A DNA stretch of 64,000 nucleotides, taken from contig CM035235.1 of assembly GCA_020226215.1 (NCBI GenBank), positions 67,109,283-67,173,282 on the forward strand, written 5' to 3'. Below, piece after piece: positions 49,761 through 63,599 of this stretch. This DNA comes from Sindora glabra. Taxonomy: Eukaryota; Streptophyta; Magnoliopsida; Fabales; Fabaceae. The notes below the pieces were generated by a model. That model did no database searches. It saw only the letters and a list, made by a program, of their open reading frames with translations, and was not told where the DNA came from. Made by a program: the position numbers and the translations under genes. Each line of letters opens with the position of its first letter. The first letter of the stretch is position 1.

Positions 49761-50239
49761 TTCATCATAATTTTCATGATATAGTTATTAATATTTGAAA
49801 GAACTCACCCCCTTTTGATCAAGTGGTTAATGCTTTTACAAACTAAGTAACTTGCTGGAATTTAAATATTTGTTGGAACTATTTTTAAAAGAAAAAGAAA
49901 AGTAATTACCAGAATTAGAAAGGTTCAAGTGACTCTAACAAATTATAAATCTACATCATTGATTAGGTTAGATAGATAGCTACAAAAGGAACATATTACT
50001 ATACTAAACTAAGAAGAATTATGGGCTCTTAAGTCTAGAATACAGTGAATAGAAATGCACGCACACACACTAATCATATGTCCACCATTAGTAAAAGGAA
50101 AATAGATAAAATCTCTTTAATTAGGAATGAAGTAGGTTAATGGTTGACAAATCTTCTAGATATCCAATGTTACATTTTAGTTGCTTTTCAAAATAGATAT
50201 AAAAGAAGAAAAATATTTTCTTCTTTTTTAATCACTAAG

Positions 50240-51500
50240 CCTTCAGTTTGGAATGTTACAGTGGATCCAAACTTTAAAGACAATTTAATTCCTCACCCTT
50301 CTAATAAATTTTTTTTGTAAGCCTTAAAAAAATCAAAAGGCTAGTAAGGTCCCAAGATCGAATGGTTTGCACCTAGATTTCTTCCAGCATTTTTAAGGAG
50401 AAGTTGGATCATTTATTATTAATTGTGTTAAAAATGTTTTTGAATTTTTTGAAGTCTCAATCTGGTTAAATAATACCTTAATTATTTTAATTCTTAAAGG
50501 TTAAATCCATGAAACCATTAATGCTTATAAGCCTATCAATCTATGTAATATTATTTTAAAAATAATTTCTAAGATTTTATCTGCTAGAATTAGCCTTGTG
50601 ATTGAAAATTTGGTTCCTTATTTTCAATTAAAATTTGTATCAAATAAGAAACATGCTAATAATGTAATTATTTTAAAGGAATTGATTCATACTATTGATA
50701 AATTTAAGGCATCTAATGGCTTCATGATTATTAAACTTTATCTTGAAAAAGCATATGATTCAATTGAATGGGATTTTCTTCATAATGTTTTAATATTTTT
50801 TGAATTTTTCTAAAATTAGGTTAAATTGGTAATGAGTGTAATTACTAGTGTTTCATATGAAATTCTTTTCAATAGAGGTAAATTGAATCCTTTTCTTCCA
50901 TCTAGGAGCCTTAGATAAGGAGATATTTTATCTCCTTGTTTGTTTATACTTTGCTTAGAATATTTGCATTTAATAATTAAGAACTATTTTCATAAAAAAT
51001 TATAAAACCCTATTAAGTTTAGTAAATGTGGTTTGAAATTTTCTTATTTGTTTAATGTAAATGACATTGTTTTATATGCTAAAGCTGATATTGAATATTG
51101 CCAAACCATTATAAAAGTTTTGGTTGATTTTGTTGAAATTTTGAGTCTTATAGTTAATAAACATAAGTCTTGTGTCTATTTTTCAAAAAACACTCCCACT
51201 AGGCTTAAAGATAATTTGTGTGCTGAATTAAGAATTCAATATAAAGAATTGTTGGGAAAATATCTAGTTACCGATCTAAAAGCAAATTATAAACTAATTG
51301 ACTTTTTTGGTTGATAATTTAAGAAATAAAATAAAATTATGGCAAAATCGACATTTATCAATAGCAGGATGTGTAGTCTTAATATACTTTATTTTATCTT
51401 CCTTCCTTTATATTATATGGGATTTTCAAAAATACTTAATAGCATTCATAGTAAACTCCATCAAATTATCAAAAAAATTTAATGAGAGGTTCTTTTGAGA
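50240..51500 (+). pseudogene. LINE reverse transcriptase domain remnant
   Basis: Blocks in order: YKPINLCNIILKIISKILSA, FVSNKKHANNVIILKELIH, KLYLEKAYDSIEWDFL, LR*GDILSPCLFILCLEYL, FNVNDIVLYAKA, LSLIVNKHKSCVYFS and LLGKYL. These are RT motifs of L1-type elements. The Asp of the D-LEKAYD motif is Tyr (codon 50739-50741), and the catalytic ADD box reads VND, so the enzyme is dead even apart from its stops. Confidence 0.85.
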
Positions 51501-52079
51501 TGAAAAAAATTGCTTTAGTAAAATGGAACATTATTACTACTTTTAAAGATGCTGGTGGTCTTAGGGTTAGAGATCTCTATTTAATGAATTTATCTATATT
51601 GACTAAACTTGCTTAGTCTTTTATTTAAGAAAAATCAACAACTTTGGATTCAAGTTGTAAGGATAAAATATCTTAACTTGGGTAATAGTGTTTCAATAAA
51701 AAATAATAAAAATTATTCCATAATTGGAAGGCTTTAAGGTCTATTATTGAAATTGTTGCTAAGGATCTTAAATGGGTTATGTGTAATGGTTAAAAAAATT
51801 AAATTTTAGCATGATAATTAGACTAATTTAGGTCTTTTAAGAAATTTAATTCAAAGGTTTTCATCTTTTAAAGTAGGTAATATTAGAGTTAGTGATATAA
51901 TTAACATGAATACATGGGACTTTAGTTCAATCACTATGAGTCTACTTGAAAATATCACTAATGTTATTTATGGAATCCCTTTCAGTTTTTTTGACATGGA
52001 GGATAAACTTGTTTAGGGTGTTAATAAATCTGGGAAATGTACTATCAAGAGTGTTTATAATTATTTAGCTATGTAAAAC

Positions 52080-52740
52080 ACCTTTAATTCTGGTAAAATT
52101 TTCAATTGGATATGGAAAATTCCTACTTATCTAAAAATTCAAGTGTTCTTATAGTTTGTTGTGCTAAATAGGAATCCAACCAAGGAACTATTAATAAAAG
52201 AGGGTATAGATGTTCCTTTTTTTGTGTTTCTTATAATATGGGAATGGATAACTTTAGTTATATAGGTGTGAATGTCTAGTTGCTTATAATTTGTGGCAAT
52301 CCTTACTGGTTCCTTCTTCTTGCTTCCCCTTCTTTCAGTTAAATATTATTAAATGACTTTATTTGAATCTTACTTCAAATTAATCAAGTTGTAATTCTAT
52401 AGCTCCTTTTCATTTGTTATTTGGAATCTTTGAATTTCAAGAAATAAAAAAAATTAAGGATAATGTAAAAAATGTTGACTTGAAATATCTTAGTTTTGCC
52501 AAAGTTAAAGAATATTAGGCAATTATAAAAAATTTTAAAATGTCACTTTAAAAGAATGTTGTGGAAATAGGATGAAAACTTCCTCTATAGGTTTTTGTAA
52601 GCAAAACACTGATGGTACTATGAGAGGAAATCTTAGTTCAGTAGCCTCCTCAGCTATAATTAAAAATAACAATGTTAATTAGGTTATTGGATGTGTTAGA
52701 GGAATTGGAGTAGAGGAACTTTTAGTGATAGTAAAGAAAT
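52080..52740 (+). pseudogene. LINE zinc-binding and RNase H remnant
   Basis: FNWIWKIPTYLKIQVFL*FVVLNRNPTKELLIKEGI (52098 to about 52210) is the zf-RVT linker, with a stop (52152-52154) where Trp is expected. Further on, NTDGTMRGNLSSVASSAIIKNNNVN*VIGCVRGIG is the start of RNase H, with TAG at 52680-52682 in place of Trp. Only the first third of the RNase H domain is recognisable. Confidence 0.7.
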
Positions 52741-52770
52741 TTTAACAAATTTTTATTGATATGGCAATAC

Positions 52771-55453
52771 ATAATTAGACAATAAAGTGAAGTTAATTTA
52801 TATTGATAATAAATTAAATTTAAATCTTTATTTTTATGATATAAAAAGGTCCTTAGTTCATTTTAAATTTATAATTTTTATTTTAACTTTTATCTATTCA
52901 ATCATTTAAACTAATTTTACATAATACATAATAATTGTTTAACTTATGAATACTTAAAAATTCAAAAAAGTAAAAGATATTATAATTATTATTTTTTAAT
53001 TCATATAATAACATTTGATATTTGTGTAAAATCTTGCCTAAAAATAAAAATGCTAAATTCGTCCTAAGTTTCACACAATCAAACACTTTTCACTCCTTTT
53101 AATAATGAATAGGATCTAGAGATGATTTGTTCAATTTAACAAACTAATGTGGAGGAGTTCATTCTAGTCTCATAACGCAAGGAAAGTTTTGCAATTTTCT
53201 ATAATTTTAAGACATATTTTCTTCGCATGTGAGCCCATCAACTTCAGCCACTTGCCCTAAGTTTTGAAACCCATATTTTTCAATGGACACTAGCACCTTT
53301 TTCTCCGCGGTGGTTTCCTTATAAGGAATTTAAAATTCTTTTTCCTTTAATTATTTTTCTATCATGTAAAAAAATAAATATAAATTTTCAATATATAGTA
53401 CAACCTAAAAGATTTTTTCTATTTGTAACAAGACTTATAAAAAATATTGTTTCTAAAGTTTAAATTTGGTTAAGTATAAAATATTTTATATTATTAATAA
53501 ATAAAATGAGATGTATTATTAAAAATATTAATAATTAATTTTTTTAAAAAAATAATTTTTTAATAATTTTTATTAAAATAATAATGTAAAATTAACCTAT
53601 ATCAATAATAAATTAAATTTAAGTTTTTTTTTATCTATTTCTATCTAATATGATGGAAAAATAAGAGAGAAAAGACCAACTTTTCTTTTTCACGATAGCC
53701 TGTGCAAATGTCTGAACTCTGGGCTGAGCTAAGCCTGCCAAGGGGATTTTATCACATTTCTACAACATATTCTACCTCCTTACAAAAATTCTTATCTTAA
53801 AAGAGGAGAAATGAAAATAAGAGACGAGAGAATTACGAGACTTACCTTATTACGAGTCTCAACTCCATTTTTCTACTTCTCTCTGTCCGTGAGAAAATGA
53901 TTTTCCTTAATTTAAAAGTGAAAAAAGTATCTTTCTATTTTTACATACCAACATAAAAGTACTTTTAAAATCCACAAGCTCCCACCTCTACATTTTTTGT
54001 GGACATTAAAATGGACATGAAATATGTATTTTCCACTTGTCACAAACTGATTCACAAACTCCTCCTCTAGCTGATTTGGAAATTGATTTTCTGGATGCAG
54101 ACTTTCAAACATAAATGCAACAAAACAAGGGCAGAGAAGGAAACCGGTATATGCTGCTGTCCTCACAAATTTAGGTCAGTCCCACTAATGGTTTAAGACC
54201 CACAATTCTAATTTCATGTGGACTTCAGTTGAATGGCTGTCTCTCTCGCTCTTCCAGCCGCGTGATATAACTACCGGAGAGGATAGGACCCCACTCATAG
54301 TGTCCTAAATTGACCCAATTTCGTGTCACTTTCAATCCACAAAGTCAGTTTTGGCTACTCTAACATAGGTTTACTACTTGCACTTCCTTTCGTCACAAAT
54401 ATACAAATAACAGCACAAATAGTACAATTTTGAATTAAATTAGTCTCATAAACCGACGAATCCAGTTTAAGACATATTTTATGATGTATTTCAACTATGT
54501 AGGATTCTCTTTGAGGATCAAACTACAATGTTTTGCTGGTCAGTTACAGAGGTATTAATGAGATGGATCGTTGGATTTTAAGACAAATTTTTTATATATA
54601 ATTACATAAAATATAATAGTTTGAGTTTGTCTATTTTTAAAAAATTGGCTTAACTCCACCCAAAAATTGAATTATTTTTATTTTATTGTTATTTAAAATA
54701 AAAATATACATTTAAATAAATAATAAAATAATTAAATATATAAAATATTTAATTATATCAATTTAGATATTTTTATATTAAAAATAATTATATATAATTA
54801 TTTTTTATAATATATAATTATATTAATAAAAATAAATTTATATAATTAAATTAGGTCGATCAACTTCATTTAAATTATTATGACTTAAACTCAACTCAAA
54901 TATTATTTGGATTAGGAAAAAAATTAATAAATATTTAGGTCATAAAACAGTGCCCAAATCCATTTTTTTTGGGTTGGGCTCTTTAGGTTGAACAAATTGT
55001 CTAACCATGTACATGTTTAGTCAACTATGAGATACAAAATAAAAAGAATTTGAATAAATTAAAACGTTTGATAATTGAATTTGGATCCCTTCTATCTCCT
55101 ACACAAATTAGGGGTAAATTTATGCCAGATATCGGCACAATCTCTTGTTTTAGGGCCATTGCTCCAACAATTATTTGTTTGAATTAAAAAAAAAGTTATC
55201 TGTCTCCCTCCTCAATTTACATTCTCAATCTCTTAAGAAATTGAGGGGATCCATATATTTAATGATTAAACATTTTAACAATGAATTCAACTAACATTTG
55301 TCACAACCTAGCATGTCATCTATTGTAACAGCTACCCATACTCTAGCTGTATTTATACAACATCAAGATCTCAGTCATGTGTTAATTACATACATGTAAT
55401 TTAGAACCACATAAACCCCCTTGAACAAAATGAACCACATCAAAAATTTTAGT
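52771..55453. other. intergenic region downstream of the ABC transporter gene
   Basis: No supported gene. 53640-54400 has a more balanced composition but only short frames. The last few hundred bases next to 55454 would hold the 3'UTR of the transporter gene; I could not place a poly(A) signal with confidence. Confidence 0.5.
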
Positions 55454-58400
55454 TCATCTTGTCTGGAAATTTAGTTTTCCTATGCAGAAAGCAAACATCA
55501 AGGCAAAGAAGACTGTGAAGCTAACCAGGACTCCAGCCACTGGTCCCATGAAATTTGGATCATACCCAAAATGATCTTCTATGTACCACTTAATTGTAGG
55601 GTCAAGCATTATCCCAGGTACCATGATGGTGTCCTCTACATCCCCATATTGTGAGATGATTAATCCATAGACTGTCCATGCTACGGGGCAAATCCAGTAG
55701 TACCAAACCCACCACTTAGGAATTCTCTGTAACATCAAGAAATGAATGAACTTGTCGAGGCTGCAAGTTTGAATTTTAGAGCAGAATGACTGAATCAGGT
55801 AACGATACTTACCGGTCTTGGGATGAAAAAGCCGGAGAAAAGATTGAACAGTGAATAGAATGCTGCTGCAAAAACATTGGCTAGTAGGTCGTTGGGTGTG
55901 ATGGAAATGACCATCATTCCATAATATGTGAAGTAGAGGAAGGTGAAGAAGTTGATGAAGAAAAACCAGAAGAATTTTGTTGCCGTCCATTGGAAGCATA
56001 CCATTGCATACACTATAAGTGTGTAATATGTAGTTTGAACAAACACATATGGTATTTCAACAATTACCTGATCATTGAAAAAAATATATAAGAAAGGCTG
56101 TAGAGAATAATATTTCAGCGCGTATTTGATGTTCGAATTTTTTTCAAATCATAGAAGTGTCTCAATGTGAAGTACAATGATTGAAAACACAACAATCATT
56201 TTTATTTTAAAAAAAAAGGATGATGGTAAAAACTCAAGGGCATAGGATAGCTTGCATGGAAAACATATAAAAAAATAAAGATTGATGGAAAGAAAGATGT
56301 TTGAAAGTACAATTTGCAGACAGAATTTATACTTTGAAACTGAATACTTCTGCAAAATTTACCAAATTTAGTTTAAAGAAATCATGTTGAAGAAACATCA
56401 AATTCCTTGCTTACCCATGCAAGTGCATAAGGCAATGAAGAGTACATCCCAGCAGCTCTCTCTCTATAAAACACCGTTCTCTCAAGGGATACCATTGATT
56501 GAACTGTCGTGCTGTTAGCAATTCCAAGAAACATAACAGCAGTACACAAAACTCCCACGATGATCTGGAGATCAATCGTATCATTCCTGCATTATACAGT
56601 AAGTGATAAGAATTCAAATGATTGGATAATGTCGCAACTAGCAACAAAGAATGAGTTTGTTCTCCCATGAGATGATTGAAGCTTGTTATGCAAGAAACAG
56701 CACAGACCTTTTAGTGCCAACCTGCCAGAAAATTGACCCAATTAAGATGGCAGTAACCAATGTAAAGCTGAATCTGACAAGGTTGTAACTTGGACTTCTC
56801 CAGTAAGCCCACCATTGCTTCCAAAGGCAAGATTTGAATTGGGCCCATGTGGTCTGTGAGTACCGAGTGCAAAAACGGAGATCATGGCCTCCAGGTGGTG
56901 GTTTGCTTAACTCCTTCATTAGGGTTTTGTTTTGCCTGCTCATTGTTTTTCCTCAGACTTAGCAAACATTCACCATCCGACTAGATAGTTTCCTATATAT
57001 ATTAAAGGTGTAGACTTACTGATATAATGAAGATGACTTGTAGTATCCAGCAAAATCAAGCTTCAGCTGGATTTCAGCTGCTGTAGAACTCACTTCTAGC
57101 ATCCATGTACCTGGATTATATTTATCCTTGATTTTTGGAACTCCAGGAATTGACTGTCACAAGTGAGCATAAGCATGATCAATCAAAGAACCTTCTTTTT
57201 TTTGCTGGAAAAAAGATGGAGTCGAAGAACCTAAGTAACTATTATGTACTGAAAACACTCTCTTAACCTGTTACAGATACATAAAATGACACAATCTGAA
57301 TCAAAGTAGTCCCACTTGTTTGATATGTATTTTGCCATGTGTACAAGTGGGACTAATTAGGATATTATGATGCGTACCCATGTTTTTGGGTGGGAAGTGT
57401 AAGAAGTTATATCTCACTTTTGGATTTTTTTTTTTTATTTTTCCCTTTAAGGAGGGAGATAGACTCACTCATGCATGTGGCATCTCTCCCGTGGAGTATG
57501 AAAGTCTTGTCACCTGAGGAGGGAGATAGAATTCATGTGCAAGTAGCATTACTCATATTGATGCAAATTTATAAGAAGACATACCTCAAAATATTCTATC
57601 AGCTTCTGAGAATGCCGGCCCAATGGTCCTGAGTAGATCACTTGTCCTCCTCTCTTCAGCAGTAGCAGCTGGTGGTGAACATCCAAACAATTGAGAGTGA
57701 GCATATGAGACAGACAAACATAGAATGCAGCAGTTCTGAGTTGTTGTACCTCATCAAAGGTTTCAAAGATATCAATGCTAGGCTGATGAATGGTGCAAAC
57801 AACTGTTCTCCCAGTATCTACTGTGTTTCTTACAGTTCTCATCACAATGGCTGCGGCCCTTGCATCAAGACCTGTAGTTGGTTCATCCATGAAGATTATT
57901 GAGGGATTAGCTACAAGTTCAACTGCAATAGTTAGCCTTTTTCTCTGTTCTGTTGACAACCCAGTTACACCTGGAAGCCCCACAATAGCATCTCTCAGAT
58001 TGTCCAGCTCTACCAAATCGATTACTTCGTCCACAAAAATCTGAAATTTATTTGTGAAAATTGAGTCAGCCTTCACAAACCAAACCTAGATTCTTAATGA
58101 GTTGAAGAAGACCTGTGTCCTACCATCTTTTCCTCATTGCTGACTTCTTTTGGTAGCCTAAGGAAAGCAGAGTAAATCAATGATTCTCTGACAGTGACAT
58201 GTGGAGAGTGTATATCATTTTGTTCACAGTAACCGGAGATTCTTGCAAATGTCTCTTGCTTTTTGGGGAATCCAGAAATTCTAATATCGCCTTCAATATA
58301 GCCACCTGTTTTTCTTCCTGCTAGAACATCCATTAATGTTGTCTTCCCAGCTCCACTTACTCCCATTAGAGATGTTAGAATTCCAGGCCTAAATGCACCT

Positions 58401-61400
58401 GTTACTTCTCGAAGTAATTGAAGTTTGTCACAGCCAACACCCTTATCCTTCATTTCCTGCCAAAATTGAATAATCAGTATAATACGCTCACAGTATTTGA
58501 ATATGAATAATTGGAGTTATAAATTTAGTAATAATTTTAAAGGAAAACATCACTTTGCCCCAAGTGGTACTCTGTTAACAAAAGACAACCTTGAGTTAAT
58601 TTCTGTCCAAATTCCAATAGAACTTCTGAACCACAAGGTGGGAAGTGAAAATCGGACAAACCATATGGGATCAAAGTGATATTTTCTCTTAACTTTCTAC
58701 TAAATTTTTCTCAGATGTTTTCCCCCAAATCAATGACTTTGAATATCCATATATGAAGAAGAGACAAGATCCTTACACTGGGCATATCCACATAGTAATT
58801 GATACTGTCAAAGGACATAGCAAGGGGAAGGAAAGGAAGAACCATTCCTCTACTAAGTTCATGTACTGTAACACTATTCTGTCCATTGACCATGGACTGG
58901 CTACTCATCTGCAGCATCTCAATCTCCCCTGAAAGAATCCAGATTCATGTTAAAAATAAAACTGTAATATACTTTATAATTATTAGCTTGATATGCATTT
59001 CCAATGAAAATCAATGTAATCTATGTTCTTTTACTTGTTACCTTTTCTGTTTGAATTCGATATTCTGCTTTTCTTTTTTCCTTTTTGTTCAAAGTCAATC
59101 TCATCTGCCACTTCTTCGGATATAATGGCTTGTGGTTTTCCAAGAGCTGGTGAATAAGAAAAAAAAGTGAGAAGATGAACATTATGTTACTCAGATGACA
59201 GATGAAACCAGAAAACTTGAATATGCCTTGAAGAAACCAGCAACTCTTACGGTTAAGGTACATAAGGGAAATAGTGTAGAGGATGTTGAATAGAAGTGCA
59301 AATCCAAGAAGCGCTGCTACACCAATCCAATACACTCTACTTTCAGGGCTGATATCGAAGTTCTTTAACACTGCTACACCTAATCTGGTTACATCATCTG
59401 AAGCCTGCAACATGGTGGTGCTAGTCAGAAATTTTCTCCTCGACCATTTTACTGTAACTTTCTTTATTTAAATTAGCTACATAGATTTTGTCAGACTTGT
59501 TTCTGGGGAATAGGGGTTGAACCTGCATATCTGCCACTAAAAAACGAGGCGTTTTATAAATAGAGCATGCAGCTTTTGACCATTTTCTTGAAATTTGATT
59601 AAAGTAATGCTATAGTCACTCATTGCACACTGGGTAAGATTTGATTAAGATTGACCCCACACAAGCAGGATTTGATTTTAATATGACCCACATATGTATT
59701 GGCTTGATATTTTTCAATTTAATTTATATTTCAACATGCTATAATGTTTTTAGAAAAACTTACCAGTTGGTTCATCCACCTAGGAGCAAGCATTTCATTT
59801 ACAGCCAAGGCATTGAAAGCATATGTCATTGGAGAAATCCAATAGCCCCAACTCCACCAAACTGGAATTCTGTCTGTAACAATTCCAGTACCAACACTAA
59901 ATCATCATGCAAGTAATAGCACTCCAGGTATAGACTTTCTGTTTCTGTTCCGCAAATAGTTTTGTAGATTTCTCTCAGAAACTAACCTTTAGGTAAGATG
60001 AACCCTCCAAGTAAGTAAACAAACAGGGTAGTGAGTGCTGCAGCAGTACTAGCAACTGTCATTGTTCTGCATACTCCAGGAACAAATCTGAAGCATGCAT
60101 TTGCCATTTCTTTCAGTACAAATAGCACAAGTATTGTCTTGAAAAACCTGTCAATATGGTAAACACAAATAACTTAGTTGCACAACTTATAAGCTGTGCC
60201 ACAAGCATTGCCTGTTTTACATTTCATATTTAGCTTGGCAGAAAAAAAATATCAAGATTACATGTGAAAGTACTTTTCCATTTTTCATGGCCTACTAAAA
60301 TTAGGCGTTTCTCTTGTAGTCCTTTCCTAATAGCCTCATATATAAAAATTGAGTATATTATTCTGATGCATATTTTTCTGAAACCTACAAAGGTTTGCCG
60401 ACTTACCTGCTAGCTTCAGGTGAGTATCCTATTGTGTAATAAGTCACAGCTGTCCAAACAATAGCTTCAATTAAGGAAATTGGAACCTTGAGCAAAGCGT
60501 TTGGGAGGGTGTAAGTCCAAGCAGGATGAAAAAGAAGATCCCTATGCTTGTAAAATACAGGAAGTCTTGCAATGGTCACAGCTAATTCAGCATAGGCATT
60601 GAACATATTGTTTACAATAGAAAATATAATTGCACCAAGATATGTGATCCCATCTTCTTCATTCCCAGTGTGCATGTTGGTCTTAAAGAACACAGTTGAG
60701 CCAATCAATGCCACAACAATTGTTCCAACTGTTGTGAACACATAGACTGAGGAATTCCTCTTGATTAAAGTCCATTCTTTGTGAAAATTTGCTTTCAGTA
60801 GTACTGTAGTTGGAACAGAATGCCTTTTGAAAACAAGAGCTCCTGCTTGGCTCTGGCACTTGTCAAACGGTTTTGAGAGTTCGTTATGCAGCTGCTCTCC
60901 AACATGAAACCTCTTGAACTGATTGGCGAATTCCTTGACTGCAACATGCTTGTATGGTTTACTTCGATCTGCCCAATATTGCTCTTGGTCCTTCTTTGAT
61001 GTAACCTGCAGATTGAATTGTCCCCATAAAATTATGCCGAGGCACAAAATTGGAACTATGATAAAACAAGTGGTGCTATTTACACTAATTCCATTTTCTG
61101 AGTCAAATTAGCTCCACCTATTTAAAACTAGTAAGGCCAGTCTGATTGAAGTTGTACCAATTGTGCAAGTATGAGGGACAACGTGAGTAAGCCAAGTGTG
61201 TGAGTAAACATTTTATTAAAAAAAAAAAAACTATGAATAATCACTTTTCTGTTGTTTTTGGGTATTGAGGGCAAGGAAGGCGTCAAAAAGACTAGAGAAT
61301 TTTACCTCCAGCAAAAAATCTGCAGCTCCCTTTCTCTCAGGACACTGGAAACCACAGTTCTCGAAGAAATCAAGGATATGTTCTCTTGGACCTTGATAGA

Positions 61401-63599
61401 CAATTTGGCCCTCCGATATGAGGATAATATCATCAAATAGATCATAGGTCTCAGGAGCAGGCTGGAGAAGGGACATCAAGATGGTTGCTTCAGTGTGATG
61501 TGCAATCTGCTGCAAGCACTTCACTATTTGAAATGTTGTGGAGCTATCAAGACCAGTTGATATCTCATCCATGAAGAGTGCTTTTGTAGGTCCTACAATC
61601 ATCTCTCCTGTGTTGAGCCATACATATTGTTGTAACATCTCATTTAGAAGAGAATTTTGTGAAAATGAATTCAAGTCTTTTGTTATCAATAGTAAAACCA
61701 TGATGAAAAGCCAACAGTCAGGTAATCTGTTAATCTGATCTCTTAATACTAAATACTAAAGATAGGAATTGAGCAACCATAACAAAAAGGGGCCTTTTTA
61801 CCTGTAGTTACTCTCTTCTTCTGCCCGCCAGATATCCCCCGTTGCATCTCATCACCAACAATGGTGTCTTTGCATATTTCGAGTCCTAATATCTGTTTCA
61901 GTCATATTTAATAAGAGAAAACGTGATGATACATAATTGGTAACAATTTTATTAATTATTGCCATGAAGGCACTTTGGAAATCTCATGGTTAAAGAAGAA
62001 ATGTGATTACCACTGGTATACAATAATCAAACTAGGGAAGACATTGAATTTAATTTGGTCTATTGGTATAAAATCTGATAGAACAAAAAAACCAGATATT
62101 TTTTCATCTAAATTTTTCAAGTGCATTTTGAAGATCCTGAGATAGCATGTAATTTTAACTCACTTTAAGAACGTAGTCAGTGATGAGACTGCTTTCAACA
62201 CCTCCAACTGCAGTTTCCTAAAACATATAGTTATATATGCACAAAATATATTAGAAAAAGAAATTGAGATATCAAATATTCATAACAATACATGGTGAAT
62301 TCTATGGTATCCCTAAGTTTCAAAAATCAGGGTAATGTAACAATTCCATAAACTATTAAATTGAAAAGTGAACAATTGAAATTTAATAATTTCAATCTAA
62401 TGGTTTTAAAATTTATCACGTCATCTTGAGTTTTGAAACTCTAGGAATACTGTAATAAGTACCTATATATATGACTTACCTTCATGAAAAGGTCAACTTC
62501 TGCATCTGGATGAATGCCAGCGTTCTTTTCCCTTCTGGCAATTTCTCTTAGAAGTTCTACAAAACAAAAGAAGAAAACAGTAAAAAAGTGATTAAATATT
62601 GAAGATGTCATTTTTTTGCCTCATAGTGTGACCTAGAAGATTAAAATTTAAAATTTTTCTGAAGCACTATTCACCATATCTTGTTCCAACTCCCTGGCAC
62701 CTTGCTGAGAAATCTAGGGTTTCTCTCACAGTCAATTCTCCAACATGAACATCATTTTGGCTGATGTAAGCAGAGGTCTTCCGGGGTACGAACTCCTTGC
62801 GCTGGTGGCCATTGTAAGTGATTTCTCCTTCAACCTGCTTCATGCAAAAGATTTTGCTGATTTCTCTTGCTTCTAAATTTCATCATATTTTTTCTGGTAA
62901 TAACAAAAATGACAAGTCATTTAACACACAATATCCTAAGTTTGAACTCAAGATATTGAAGGGAGAAAAGTACCAATATAACATAAAATCCTGAGTTCAA
63001 ACTCAAGACATTGAAAGGCAAAAAGTACCAAAATAACACAACATTATAGTATCAAATGTGGTGCAGACAACTTATACCGTCATTACTATTGTTTCTATCT
63101 TCTCATTATTAACGATAACTAAAGTTGTGTATAATTTTAAACAGTCATATACTGTTTCTGGCCTTTTAATGGGATATGGAAATTGGATTACCTTTAAGCA
63201 TGGGTCCAACCTGTCAGCCAATGCTAATAGAAATGTTGTCTTCCCAGAGGATGGAGGACCCAGTAGAAGGGTCATCCTGTGCTCAACACAAAATTGATAA
63301 ATTAAAGTTTAAATTTAACATTCAACTAAAGAAAATGGGATTAATCAATTTTAAAGTTTTCTCGCATCTCAAAATCATAAAAATGGTACCTTGATGGTTT
63401 GATAATGCCGGAGATATCATTAAGAATTGTGAGTTTTTTCCTCTTGGCCAAATGAATGCCGAGGAAATCAATAGCAGATTCAGCAATGTTTCTAGTAACA
63501 TTTGGAAGTGTTGGAAGTGCCCTTCTTCCAACGTAGCAGTCAGCCTCAACGCTTAAATGCTCAAACCTCACTTCCAATGTTGGGAGTTGGATGCCAACT
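55454..63599 (-). CDS. full-size ABCG/PDR transporter, N-terminus off window
   Basis: Plasma-membrane ATP-driven exporter of the plant PDR family, closest by recalled family sequence to the ABCG29/35/36 group (defence and metabolite export). Exons: 63599-63390, 63276-63192, 62834-62675, 62556-62480, 62217-62164, 61892-61802, 61607-61306, 61005-60407, 60147-59987, 59873-59764, 59404-59251, 59146-59042, 58928-58777, 58456-58124, 58040-57750, 57668-57585, 57153-57020, 56935-56708, 56586-56415, 56067-55813, 55726-55454. All joins are GT-AG and in phase, giving 1342 visible residues; full proteins have about 1430-1500. NBD1 has GPPSSGKTT, GISGGQKKR and ALFMDE. NBD2 has GVSGAGKTT, LSTEQRKR, IIFMDE and CTIHQP. 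Each NBD is followed by a hydrophobic domain, giving reverse NBD-TMD order twice. The first visible exon starts at VGIQLPTLEVRFEHL. No break is seen; substrate is not inferable. Confidence 0.95.
59405..59763. other. long intron of the ABC transporter gene
   Basis: This 359-bp intron separates the end of TMD1 from the following hydrophobic exon. It includes a GGTTCAACCCC string (minus strand, about 59513-59525) resembling a Pol III B-box, but no matching A-box or target duplication. No other feature is seen. Confidence 0.6.
62931..63037. repeat. 55-bp-period tandem duplication in an ABC transporter intron
   Basis: TATCCTAAGTTTGAACTCAA...GTACCAATATAAC (62931-62982) is repeated as AATCCTGAGTTCAAACTCAA...GTACCAAAATAAC (62986-63037). 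Identity is about 85%. It lies in the intron between the Walker A exon and the next exon. Confidence 0.85.

Larger units (their letters stand above)
46970..52770 (+). mobile_element. degenerate L1-type LINE retrotransposon
   Basis: Pieces occur in the canonical order of plant L1 elements on the plus strand: ORF1 with a DUF4283-like domain and knuckle-type region (47240-47850), AP-like endonuclease (48960-49760), reverse transcriptase (50240-51500), zinc-binding region (about 52080-52220) and RNase H (52590-52740). All are broken by stops and frameshifts. Left and right boundaries are approximate, and no target-site duplication or clean 3' tail was identified. Confidence 0.85.

Noticed and set aside
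59505..59530. tRNA or SINE B-box (GGTTCAACCCC on the minus strand)
   Set aside because: No A-box at proper spacing, no cloverleaf and no flanking duplication.
55454..63599. Possible pseudogene status of the ABC transporter, because its frame is broken in the genomic sequence
   Set aside because: Every break coincides with a GT-AG intron, the 21 exons join in phase, and all nucleotide-binding motifs are intact.
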